Below are positions 1 through 7,531 of a stretch of DNA of 28,769 nucleotides, in pieces (positions within the stretch are counted from its first letter, which is position 1; every line of letters begins with the position of its first letter). The DNA is from Halocafeteria seosinensis. Lineage: Eukaryota > Sar > Bigyra > Bicosoecida. The stretch covers positions 1-28,769 of the forward strand of contig LVLI01000853.1 in NCBI GenBank assembly GCA_001687465.1. Reading direction: 5' to 3'. The notes below the pieces were generated by a model that saw only the letters and a list, made by a program, of their open reading frames with translations, was not told the origin of the DNA and did not search any database. A program made the translations under genes and the position numbers.

Positions 1-134
1 CGCCCCACCCGTGGGGATCTGGCCGTGATATCCACCCTGATCATTCACTCTGATGTGTCCGCCCTGAATGATCCGCCTATCTCTCTATCGTACAAAAGTC
101 AGATGTACGATTTTCTTGGGTGGCGACCGGAAGG
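1..134. repeat. Left terminal inverted repeat (bipartite)
   Basis: Read against the reverse complement of the right end, this region has two matching blocks. The outer block (1-40) starts with an identical 14-mer, CGCCCCACCCGTGG, then diverges. The inner block (73-134) matches 28587-28648 at 61 of 62 positions by eye. The 32 bases between the blocks do not match the right end; they hold a 9-bp inverted repeat (39-47 with 65-73). TIRs are standard for Polintons and PLVs. Both ends stop exactly at the repeat, so the element appears complete and no target-site duplication can be seen. Confidence 0.9.
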
Positions 135-162
135 GATAAAATTTTTTTTGGAATAGAGATAT

Positions 163-603
163 ATGAACGTGGAAGATACAAACGTAATACATGTGGATAA
201 TTTTGGAACGGTTGGCGACGGACACACCGACGATGCTCCGGCAATTCAAAGGGCATTAAATTCCCTACCGTCTAATAGGGGTTTTAAACTAATGTTTGGC
301 TCAAAAAAATATTATATATCCCATCCACTTTATATCACGGCAGATGGTGTTGAGATAAATGGTGGTTGGATTCTAAGAAAAGAGGGGGAAAAACCATATC
401 TAACGTGCTTGGGAAACAAATGTACAATCTTGAATTTTATGTTAGAGACATACGCAACCCTTCCACGCCGGATTGTGAATTACCTGAAAAGCAAATATCG
501 TACATTACGACATAAAATAACACCAGCAAAAGACGTTGAATATGAGGATAGGGATAGCCAGAGCGATTGTGATAGGGATAGTCAGAGTGAAGATGCCGAC
601 TGA
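163..603 (+). CDS. Pectate-lyase-superfamily head protein, short
   Basis: A 146-aa protein. Residues 10-35 carry the typical N-terminal motif of pectate-lyase-3 / tail-spike beta-helix proteins (VDNFGTVGDGHTDDAPAIQ), followed by a helix and a short beta stretch (YYISHPLYI). It ends after about 100 residues of similarity in a charged tail with a repeated DRDSQS element, so it is far too short for a full beta helix. A related segment forms the C-terminal half of the gene at 27321-27920 at the other end of the genome. The start is set by GATATATG overlapping the ATG. A hairpin (610-633) follows the stop. It could be a truncated adhesin or a regulatory stub; enzymatic activity is unlikely at this length. 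Confidence 0.7.
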   Translation: MNVEDTNVIHVDNFGTVGDGHTDDAPAIQRALNSLPSNRGFKLMFGSKKYYISHPLYITADGVEINGGWILRKEGEKPYLTCLGNKCTILNFMLETYATLPRRIVNYLKSKYRTLRHKITPAKDVEYEDRDSQSDCDRDSQSEDAD

Positions 604-609
604 ACTATT

Positions 610-633
610 ATAATAACACATTGATGTTATTAT
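610..633 (+). terminator. Hairpin after the 163-603 gene
   Basis: Inverted repeat 610-618 / 625-633 (9-bp stem, 6-base loop) just after the TGA at 601-603. AT-rich, of the same kind as the other gene-end hairpins in this genome. Confidence 0.5.
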
Positions 634-689
634 TAGAGGGGCTGGTTCGAATAAAAAGAAAAATGATTCGGAGCAGTAAGATTCCAATC

Positions 690-1283
690 ATGTCAGAAAT
701 ACCGCAAATATTCCTGACAATTCCCGATTTTCCGGATTATGCCGTAAGCGACCAAGGATCAGTATGGTCAAAGAAATCCAACAAAATATTGAAATGGGGT
801 ATAACTCATGAAGGATATGCCCAAGTTGGTCTATACAAAGATAGGAAGATAAAGAAACGGTACGTTAGCCGTCTGATGTTGGCCACGTTTAAAGACCTAG
901 ACCTTGACGACAGATCGTGGGAAGCGGATCATTTCAACTGGATTCGGTTGGATAACCGGTTGGAAAATTTGCGTGTGGTGACTCCGTCGGAAAACAATGA
1001 CAACCAAGCCAAACGGGAATCTACAACGAGTCGTTATAGGGGTGTGGCATGGAACAAAAAAAGAGGGAAATGGGAAACCAAAATCAGAAACAACGATGGC
1101 AAACTGGAACATCTTGGATATTTTGACGATGAAATAGAAGCCCGAAATGCTTTCGCAAGAAGAGTCAAACAATTGCGTGACCCATCTATTTGCTACGATA
1201 ACAGCCATTTCCACGAAATACCATTGGAGACACAATCTGACGACACAGAAGAATCCGTCACCACCGATACATCCGAAGAATAA
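690..1283 (+). CDS. HNH homing-endonuclease-like protein (NUMOD4-HNH-AP2)
   Basis: A 197-aa protein with three recognisable parts. Residues 5-35 are NUMOD4-like (IPDFPDYAVSDQGSVWS). Residues 60-105 are an HNH core (ADHFNWIRLDNRLENLRVV, with H81, N89 and N93). Residues 115-160 are an AP2-type DNA-binding domain (SRYRGVAWNKKRGKWETKI). This domain order is common in free-standing homing endonucleases of viruses and phages, which cut DNA at specific sites and spread by repair. An upstream ATG at 663 is also possible. Unlike almost all neighbours, it has no TATAGA-type motif before the start, which suits a mobile passenger gene. It converges on the protease gene with a shared hairpin between them. 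Confidence 0.85.
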   Translation: MSEIPQIFLTIPDFPDYAVSDQGSVWSKKSNKILKWGITHEGYAQVGLYKDRKIKKRYVSRLMLATFKDLDLDDRSWEADHFNWIRLDNRLENLRVVTPSENNDNQAKRESTTSRYRGVAWNKKRGKWETKIRNNDGKLEHLGYFDDEIEARNAFARRVKQLRDPSICYDNSHFHEIPLETQSDDTEESVTTDTSEE

Positions 1284-1305
1284 AATTGACTTTAAATCAA
1301 TTTTA
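1281..1305. terminator. Bidirectional hairpin between convergent genes
   Basis: Inverted repeat 1281-1289 / 1297-1305 (TAAAATTGA / TCAATTTTA, 7-base loop). It starts within the stop codon of the HNH gene and lies 8 bases from the end of the minus-strand protease gene. Confidence 0.6.
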
Positions 1306-1312
1306 CTTGTTT

Positions 1313-1897
1313 TCAAGCCGGTTCGTCAATATGGTCGGTCAGAAGAGTGACCACTTGGTCATAGGTATCTAAACCCGTTTGGTTTTTGATATCATCCAGC
1401 CATTCCTTATAACCGACCAGACTTGGGTCATCAGCATTCACGCAATAGTGAATAAAGCAAATCTGATGTCTGCCACATGTGGCGATATCCAGATTATCCT
1501 CGTTTTGGAACGCAAACGGATTACTAAAATATTCATACCTGTCGGGGTTTTGTACGATCTTTTCCAACAAATACGGCCGACTCTGACCCATTTCTTCGTT
1601 TTTCTCAGGCGTCGCCCATGTCAATGGCTGATCCGGATATTCACCGTAGGAATCAAAGTAGATCAAATGATCGGGTTCATTGTCTTTGGGAATACGAACC
1701 ACCGAGACCCAATGGCCGTAATTTTCCCGAATCAGATACAACAGAATACACGCCCCGTTACGGGTCAAGCGATCCAATGATTTGCCATAGATTTCATTAT
1801 ACGTTAGGATCGGAATCTTTTTGGTCGTGTTGTTTTGTATCTGACTCTCGGACAGGGCTATCCGCTTCAGTTCCTTTATTTTTTGGCGATTGACCAT
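1313..1897 (-). CDS. Adenain-like cysteine protease (capsid maturation)
   Basis: A 194-aa protein with the ordered catalytic set of the adenovirus/Ulp1-type protease family (C48/C5-like): H62 in YGHWVSVVR, D82 in IYFDSYG, Q131 in FAFQNEDN and C141 in ATCGRHQICF. In Polintons and PLVs this enzyme processes capsid and core proteins during virion maturation. The length is normal for the family. The start is supported by TATAGAGCAAAATGG. The 3' part of the upstream minus-strand gene (membrane protein, 1797-2084) overlaps its first 101 bases in another frame. The substrate is inferred; the Lys/Gln-rich protein at 2115-3856 and the tail of the capsid protein are plausible candidates. Confidence 0.88.
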   Translation of the reverse strand: MVNRQKIKELKRIALSESQIQNNTTKKIPILTYNEIYGKSLDRLTRNGACILLYLIRENYGHWVSVVRIPKDNEPDHLIYFDSYGEYPDQPLTWATPEKNEEMGQSRPYLLEKIVQNPDRYEYFSNPFAFQNEDNLDIATCGRHQICFIHYCVNADDPSLVGYKEWLDDIKNQTGLDTYDQVVTLLTDHIDEPA

Positions 1898-2084
1898 TTT
1901 GCTCTATATTGGAATTGCCATTCTTTTTGACTTCGGTGGAAAACCGACAGACTGTCGTGACAAAGTCACTGTTGGTACAACTGGATGAGCAATTGGATCG
2001 TCGCCAATATTTGTAGAAGAGAGGAAGACCCACGACACTGACGCCTCCAAAGAGGCTGAGAAACACATAACTGACAATCTCCAT
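1797..2084 (-). CDS. Small single-pass membrane protein
   Basis: About 95 aa. Residues 2-25 form one hydrophobic segment (IVSYVFLSLFGGVSVVGLPLFY), followed at once by basic residues and a Cys/Ser cluster (SNCSSSCTNS), then a polar, probably disordered tail. One membrane span with a Cys-rich juxtamembrane stretch is a recurring type of small virion protein in PLVs and giant viruses, but I cannot name a family. The start is placed at 2084 because TATACGAAAGA directly precedes that ATG; an ATG at 2099 is the alternative. It overlaps the protease gene by 101 bases. Confidence 0.6.
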   Translation of the reverse strand: MEIVSYVFLSLFGGVSVVGLPLFYKYWRRSNCSSSCTNSDFVTTVCRFSTEVKKNGNSNIEQNGQSPKNKGTEADSPVRESDTKQHDQKDSDPNV

Positions 2085-2114
2085 TCTTTCGTATATCATG
2101 GACACGAAAGAAAA

Positions 2115-3518
2115 TTATTTCAGGCGTTTGGCCAATGATGACTTTTTACCGCCTTGCTTGTTTGGAAAATTTGGCATTGGCATCGGGGCGAAATCCGATT
2201 GATTACCGCCTTTCTTCTTGCCTTTCTTCTTGCCCTTGTTCCCTTTCTTTTGCTTTTGCTTTTTCCGGAATTCCTGTTTCATTTTCTTCTTCTCTTCCGG
2301 CGACGCCAATTGAAGGGCATCAATTTCCTCTTCGCTTTGGAAGTCCTTTGACCCGATCCCATGATCTTTACCGGCGTTTCCAAGGTTCTTCAGGAAATCA
2401 ATTCCTTTCTTGACCTCTTTAAAGGGGTTCTTCCCACCGCCTTGCTCTTGTTGTTGATCCTCTTCATCGGTCTTTTCTTCACCGACGGGCGTTTCTTCCG
2501 CCGGTTGAGCCTGACCACTGGTATCCGGTTGGGCTTGGCCACTGGTATCGGGTTGAGCCTGAGCGTTTTGAAGACGATTTTTGAGTTGTGGAACTGTACC
2601 ATCGGTGGAAAGATTGAGTTGCCGAAGTTTCCAAATGAGATCGTTTTGGTTTATTTTGTGTTTTCTCAACTGATTCTTCTTAAGTGCTCCTTTACTGAAT
2701 TGATCCAAAACCCTCTGTTTCTCCTCACTGGGAATATGCTGGTCGGTTTCTTGCTGTTTTTCTTCACGTCGTAAATCGCTTTCCTTGATATTGCGAAGCC
2801 TAAGCGTCAGTTTCCGCTCGGTATCCGACGACAGCCGACTCCAACTTTGTAATTGTTTCAGAAATGACATCAACTGGGGCATTTTGGCATCCACAAGATC
2901 TTCCATGTACGCATCTAGAGCGTCTTTCCGTTTCTTGTTATTGTACGTTTGAAGCAATTTCAAGACATAGATGTAAGCGATCAGAATGACCCGTATTTTG
3001 GGCAAATTGCTACCAGTGAAAAGGCTGTCTTTATCGGCTAATGGGTTGATGGATTGCTCTAACATGCGTTTGATTTCCTCTAGATTTTTCTTCTTCATTT
3101 CAAGACCATGTTCCTCCAAGGTACGAAGACCATTATTGAGCGTTTCCATCCGAAGGGCACTGAACGACGCCCCGCTCTTTCCTCGTCCTAAACTGGCCTG
3201 AACTTCCTGTATCATCTTTTTCAGTTGAAGGACTTCGCCTCTCTTCTCGGTCAATGGCAAGGTCTTAGCAAATTGGTTGGGATTGGACGGTTGATCGGTT
3301 TCTTCGGGGTCTTCATCCTCTTCCTCAAATTTATCGAAGTGTTTTTGAATCATGCTTTGGAGTTGCTTTGACGCCCCCGCTCCGCCGGTTGGCGTTTTTT
3401 TTTCCTTGCCCATGATTTCGGCCACCACAGCATCAGCGGTCTCATTATTCTGTACGACGTCAAATTCTTGTTGTTGCGACGCCAAGCCCTGATAGGGCTG
3501 ACCAAAGGTGGCTTTCAT
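2115..3518 (-). CDS. SAP-domain basic protein, main part (N-terminus in another frame)
   Basis: About 467 aa from the ATG at 3518; the frame is open from 3638. Helical and highly charged, with no membrane segment. A SAP-like DNA-binding motif (DLIWKLRQLNLSTDGTVPQL) lies about 300-330 residues in. It is followed by tandem QAQPDTSG repeats, a Glu/Gln-rich linker and a Lys-rich C-terminus ending KKSSLAKRLK. Such composition suggests DNA condensation or a core/scaffold role. It could be a substrate of the neighbouring protease; that is inference. No TATAGA-type motif precedes 3518, while one does precede the small frame at 3856, so this is probably the continuation of that gene after a one-base shift near 3635-3637. 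Confidence 0.65.
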   Translation of the reverse strand: MKATFGQPYQGLASQQQEFDVVQNNETADAVVAEIMGKEKKTPTGGAGASKQLQSMIQKHFDKFEEEDEDPEETDQPSNPNQFAKTLPLTEKRGEVLQLKKMIQEVQASLGRGKSGASFSALRMETLNNGLRTLEEHGLEMKKKNLEEIKRMLEQSINPLADKDSLFTGSNLPKIRVILIAYIYVLKLLQTYNNKKRKDALDAYMEDLVDAKMPQLMSFLKQLQSWSRLSSDTERKLTLRLRNIKESDLRREEKQQETDQHIPSEEKQRVLDQFSKGALKKNQLRKHKINQNDLIWKLRQLNLSTDGTVPQLKNRLQNAQAQPDTSGQAQPDTSGQAQPAEETPVGEEKTDEEDQQQEQGGGKNPFKEVKKGIDFLKNLGNAGKDHGIGSKDFQSEEEIDALQLASPEEKKKMKQEFRKKQKQKKGNKGKKKGKKKGGNQSDFAPMPMPNFPNKQGGKKSSLAKRLK

Positions 3519-3631
3519 ACGATTTTCAAAGTTCAAGGGTTGCTCGGGAAGGGTTTGACTGGGATGATGTTTCGGGAAGTCAAACTGACCGGCTTCGGAT
3601 TGTCCCCGAAGCAGATTATATTTGGCCTGTA

Positions 3632-3856
3632 TCAGGGTTCATCATGGTCGGCCGTCCGATGTTTGGACGGTTCAGCGATATGCCACGTATCAAAGAGAAA
3701 GCGATACTGTCCTAAGATATTGTCACGGGTGGATTCACCCGTATATTCCCGCCACGGGTCATGTGGTTGCTCTAACTGTTCGGGAGGAATGGCCGACCAA
3801 CTTCGGAAATCATTGGGTTTGAGATTGAGTTTTCGTTCCATAAGTTCTCTGTCCAT
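3632..3856 (-). CDS. N-terminal part of the SAP protein gene, frameshifted
   Basis: A 74-aa reading frame starting at an ATG preceded by TATAGAA, the genome's usual start signal. It is polar and Trp/Pro-containing (LNLKPNDFRSWSAIPPEQLE). It ends at TGA (3632-3634) after the codons GAA CCC. The main frame is -1 relative to it and opens at 3638, so the two overlap by only 7 bases, exactly at a CCC run (3635-3637 on the plus strand as GGG). One extra base in that run would join the two. This could be a sequencing indel, a real mutation or recoding; the site is not a classic slippery heptamer. Confidence 0.6.
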   Translation of the reverse strand: MDRELMERKLNLKPNDFRSWSAIPPEQLEQPHDPWREYTGESTRDNILGQYRFLFDTWHIAEPSKHRTADHDEP

Positions 3857-3894
3857 TTCTATATGGATGGGGCGAAAAAAAGAAATGGCGGTAT

Positions 3895-6800
3895 TTATCC
3901 TAGCATCAAATAGGTAAAGGTTTCGGAAGACCCCAAGCGGTTTTCAATGTGTAACTGGGATGAGCCGGTTGAGACTGTGATTTTGCCGTCTGTACCGGTC
4001 GTCCCTGAAGGCGTTTGATTGATGGCCGTTTCAAACATTGTACTCCGAAGTACATTGGTTTGGGAAATATTATCCCCTGAAACATTGTACAGTATTTCTA
4101 ACATAGCCCCGTTGGACGCAGTGGTTCGGATAAGAAACTTACCCACTTCATGGGTTGGTGTGAAGGAATGGAAGGAATCGTCATTAATGGTCACGGCATT
4201 GGAAGTCACCGTGGCGACGCTAACCACTTCTTGGTCGTTCATGTCAAGCGACTTGGCCATGTTGCCTCCATGTAAATAATTACGATTGACGGCCATATCA
4301 GAGGACGTCGGATCGGCTACATTGATTATGGTTTGACTGTTTAGGTCAAGCGACTTGGCAATGTTGCCCCCGTGAAGATAATTCCGATTGACGGCCATAT
4401 CTGAGGATGTCGGGTCGGCTACATTGACGATATTGTGACTGTTTAGATCCACATTGGATTGAGCGGGAAGGGAATACCACCCGAAGGATTGGAAATCATT
4501 GGTGCCCGAGCCATTGTTATACAAGTATTTGATTTCTTCAGCGGAAAGAACACGATCCCATACTCCGAATTCATCAATTCGGTAGCCATTTGCCATTGGG
4601 TTTCCCAAATCATTGCTAATTGTTGATGTAGAACCGGTCATTGTAGCATCATTGAATATTGTTCCTGATGAATCTTGCGTACCATCCACATAGATTGTAC
4701 CTGTTGTCCCTTGTCCAGTCATAACAATATGATACCATGTGTTTTCCGATAAAGTTGATGATTGGACTTGCTTTGTTGAGCCCCCTGATTCCGTATAGAT
4801 TCGGATATAGTCCCCACTTTCTTGCGTAATCAGCAATCTATTGCTTGAATCAACTTGACTGACCATGAGGATTTGCCCTGACGCTTTATATTTTACATAC
4901 ACCCAGAAAGCAAATGAATAATCACTTCCGGCCACGTCCAAGGCTGATGACGGGAGTGAAACATACGACGTCGTACCATCAAAATCAAGGGAATCGCCAA
5001 TTTTTCCACCACTAGAAATAGTAATATTACCGTTCGCTGTTCCATCATACGTTCCAATAGAATCTTCATAATTCCCATCACAACTGTAATAGGCTCTGGC
5101 ACCCCTTCGCATTTGGGGAATACCGGCCAAACGATCGGTGTAATTTTTGGTGACCCCGTCCGCCGATGCGGTCGGTTCGGCCAAATTGGTGATACGATGG
5201 GAATCCATATCCACGTTGCTTTGAGCCGGTAACGAATACCACCCGAAGGATTGGAAATCGTTGGTACCCGACCCATTATTGTAAATATATTTGATTTCTT
5301 CGGCCGATAAAACACGATCCCAACAAGCCACCTCATCCAGTTCTCCACTGCTTGCGATGGAATCACTAAAATTACGTCCCAACGAACTTGTATCCGATCC
5401 GGATGAAATACTTCCTGAACTTAATGTGGCATCTATCTCCAGACTCCTGTCAATATAAAGTTTCCAATCCGACCCTGTTCTATTTAACAAAACATGATGG
5501 TAGGTGTTGAGGGATAATGCTGAAGATTTAGCGGATATCGATGAATTTGAATTTACACTTGTCAGTAATATTAATTTATCGGTCTGCATTTTTAATTCAA
5601 ACTTATCTCCATTAGAATCCTTCGCCGATGTATAAAGATACTGAGCACTAGGTGAAGACGTTGTGGGATAGAACCAACAGGAAATACAAAAATCACCTGA
5701 GCCAAAAGACATCGCATCACCGATATCCACATGATCCGACGCCGTGAAAGCAATGGCTTGTCCAATTTTCCCCGATACCACAGATGTTCCGTTATTTGTC
5801 CCATCATGTGTCCCGATGGAATCGGCATAGGAATCAGTTCCATCAAAACTGTAATAGGATCTTGCTCCCCGTCGCATTTGGGGTATTCCCGATAGTGAAT
5901 CCGTATAATTCTTGGTCACAGCGTCGCCACTTTGGGTTGGCTCGGCCATATTTATAACCCGATTGGATCCAGCGTCCATATCGGTGTCGTTTAACGTGAT
6001 GCTGTTGCCGGTGGAGAATGACAACGTACCATCCATGGTGTTGTTGCCGTCACGTCGCAAAAACCGAGCGTCCCCATCATTACGATTCATGGCATCGGTT
6101 CCGGATGTCGCTGAGGACAAATTATTGATTTGATTGGATCCGGCGTCCATATCGGTATCGTTTAACGTGATGCTGTTACCAGTTGAGAATGACAACGTCC
6201 CATCCATGGTGTTGTTGCCGTCACGTCGCAAAAACCGAGCGTCCCCATCATTACGATTCATGGCATCGGTTCCGGATGTCGCTGAGGACAAATTATTGAT
6301 TTGGTTTGATCCAGCGTCCATATCGGTATCGTTTAACGTGATGCTGTTACCAGTTGAGAATGACAACGTCCCATCCATGGTGTTGTTTCCGTCTCTTCGT
6401 AAAAATCGTGAATCGCCATCGTTGCGATTTAGAGCGTCGGTTCCGGATGTCGCTGAGGATAGATTATTGATTTGATTGGATCCGGCGTCCATATCGGTAT
6501 CGTTTAACGTGATGCTGTTGCCGGTGGAGAATGACAACGTTCCATCCATCGTATTATTACCGTCACGTCGCAAAAATCGTGAATCGCCATCATTCCTATT
6601 GATAGCATCCGTACCACTTGTTGCCGACGACAGATTATTGATCCGATGTTGATTCAAATTGATATCTTGCTGAGCCGGAAAGGAATACCAGCCAAATTTG
6701 TGGAAATCATTGGTACCATTGCCATTGTTGTACAAATACTCCACTTCATCCGAGCCCAACATACGATCCCATGCCCCGACTTCATCCACACGGGCGTAGG

Positions 6801-7488
6801 TTTCTCCCCCATCAAATCCAATGGTACCAGAGTCCGATGTACTAATGGAACCGGGGCGTACCGCTGATCCCCCAACCTCTAACGTCCCATTGACATAAAT
6901 TTGGCCTGTTCCACCCCCGCTTCGTACCACCACAATATGATACCATTGGTTCAACGTCCCGAAGGACGAATTGGTCGACAGATTGGCCGTTGATCCATCG
7001 TCCGTGAATAATGTGATTTGGGAATTACTGGCATTATGGTAAATGGAAAACTGGTTGGACGAATCGCCTTGATGGATCAACGTCTGGTTGCTGTTCAATT
7101 GCGTCGGGTAATACCAAAAGGAAATCGTAAAATCATTGGAACCGAAATGGAAGGCGTCGCCGACCTTCAAGTGTTCCGATCCGGCCATTTCAAAGGCGTT
7201 GGCAATCTTGCCATCGCTGGTAATGGTGACGATACCGGACGGCGTCCCGTCATATGTTCCAATGGAATCATTGTAGGAATCCGACGGGTCATCAAACGAA
7301 TAGTACGCCCGAGCCCCCTGAAGCAGTTGGGGAATACTGGCACGGGTATCCACATAACTCTTACTGGCCACGTGACCCACACTGGTTGGATTTCCGACGT
7401 TCTCTAGGCGATAGGTGCCCATATCAACGTGAGCGTTGGCCTGATATCTTGCCCAATCTTTGGCTTCCGTTGTCAGAAGTGATGACAT
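3895..7488 (-). CDS. Giant fibre/adhesin: three LamG-like domains and tail-fibre repeats
   Basis: A 1197-aa protein. The N-terminus has a phage tail-fibre motif (L..MG...LENVGNPTS.GHVASKSYVD). Three concanavalin/LamG-like domains follow at about residues 57-266, 539-749 and 796-1006. Each opens with GAR(A/S)YYS(F/C)D and closes with the D.W.R.L..(D/E)E(I/V)(K/E)Y(L/I)YNNG signature. Between the first and second lie four nearly identical 57-aa repeats (about 278-509), encoded by 171-bp DNA repeats. Near the C-terminus a 34-aa unit (VADPTSSDMAVNRNYLHGGN) occurs twice. LamG folds bind glycans or proteins, so a receptor-binding surface fibre is the likely role. The start has TATATAGAGATG. It is the largest gene here and lies beside the beta-helix and lipase genes. 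Confidence 0.82.
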   Translation of the reverse strand: MSSLLTTEAKDWARYQANAHVDMGTYRLENVGNPTSVGHVASKSYVDTRASIPQLLQGARAYYSFDDPSDSYNDSIGTYDGTPSGIVTITSDGKIANAFEMAGSEHLKVGDAFHFGSNDFTISFWYYPTQLNSNQTLIHQGDSSNQFSIYHNASNSQITLFTDDGSTANLSTNSSFGTLNQWYHIVVVRSGGGTGQIYVNGTLEVGGSAVRPGSISTSDSGTIGFDGGETYARVDEVGAWDRMLGSDEVEYLYNNGNGTNDFHKFGWYSFPAQQDINLNQHRINNLSSATSGTDAINRNDGDSRFLRRDGNNTMDGTLSFSTGNSITLNDTDMDAGSNQINNLSSATSGTDALNRNDGDSRFLRRDGNNTMDGTLSFSTGNSITLNDTDMDAGSNQINNLSSATSGTDAMNRNDGDARFLRRDGNNTMDGTLSFSTGNSITLNDTDMDAGSNQINNLSSATSGTDAMNRNDGDARFLRRDGNNTMDGTLSFSTGNSITLNDTDMDAGSNRVINMAEPTQSGDAVTKNYTDSLSGIPQMRRGARSYYSFDGTDSYADSIGTHDGTNNGTSVVSGKIGQAIAFTASDHVDIGDAMSFGSGDFCISCWFYPTTSSPSAQYLYTSAKDSNGDKFELKMQTDKLILLTSVNSNSSISAKSSALSLNTYHHVLLNRTGSDWKLYIDRSLEIDATLSSGSISSGSDTSSLGRNFSDSIASSGELDEVACWDRVLSAEEIKYIYNNGSGTNDFQSFGWYSLPAQSNVDMDSHRITNLAEPTASADGVTKNYTDRLAGIPQMRRGARAYYSCDGNYEDSIGTYDGTANGNITISSGGKIGDSLDFDGTTSYVSLPSSALDVAGSDYSFAFWVYVKYKASGQILMVSQVDSSNRLLITQESGDYIRIYTESGGSTKQVQSSTLSENTWYHIVMTGQGTTGTIYVDGTQDSSGTIFNDATMTGSTSTISNDLGNPMANGYRIDEFGVWDRVLSAEEIKYLYNNGSGTNDFQSFGWYSLPAQSNVDLNSHNIVNVADPTSSDMAVNRNYLHGGNIAKSLDLNSQTIINVADPTSSDMAVNRNYLHGGNMAKSLDMNDQEVVSVATVTSNAVTINDDSFHSFTPTHEVGKFLIRTTASNGAMLEILYNVSGDNISQTNVLRSTMFETAINQTPSGTTGTDGKITVSTGSSQLHIENRLGSSETFTYLMLG
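4321..4524. repeat. Two 102-bp repeats near the 3' end of the fibre gene
   Basis: Two adjacent units, offset by 102 bases, encode the duplicated 34-aa VADPTSSDMAVNRNYLHGGN motif. The boundaries given are approximate. This is a short version of the tail-fibre type linker repeat. Confidence 0.6.
5963..6646. repeat. Four tandem 171-bp repeats inside the fibre gene
   Basis: The same landmark (TGGATCCAGCGTCCATATCG with minor variants) recurs at about 5963, 6134, 6305 and 6476, exactly 171 bases apart. Copies are nearly identical over most of their length, so unit number could change by slipped pairing or unequal recombination and alter fibre length. The antisense open frames across this region are shadows of the repeat. 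Confidence 0.9.
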
Positions 7489-7494
7489 CTCTAT

Positions 7495-7519
7495 ATAATA
7501 ATCTCCAAAAGATTATTAT
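7495..7519 (-). terminator. Hairpin between the beta-helix and fibre genes
   Basis: Inverted repeat 7495-7504 / 7510-7519 (10-bp stem, 5-base loop). It lies 13 bases past the stop of the minus-strand beta-helix frame and directly upstream of the fibre gene, overlapping its TATATAG motif. Confidence 0.55.
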
Positions 7520-7531
7520 TCTGAGTATCCA

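Noticed and set aside
1282-1289. AAAATTGA, the Mimivirus early-promoter core
   Set aside because: It occurs as one arm of a hairpin between convergent genes, downstream of both, so it cannot act as their promoter.
897-1316. 139-aa minus-strand frame opposite the HNH gene
   Set aside because: A shadow of the NUMOD4-HNH-AP2 coding frame. It has Phe/Val-rich, biased composition and no start motif.
5912-6475. Long plus-strand open frames across the fibre gene
   Set aside because: They are antisense copies of the 171-bp repeat, with identical peptides repeated and no start motif.
5963-6646. Regular repeats suggestive of a CRISPR array
   Set aside because: The repeats are 171 bp, coding, contiguous and without variable spacers.
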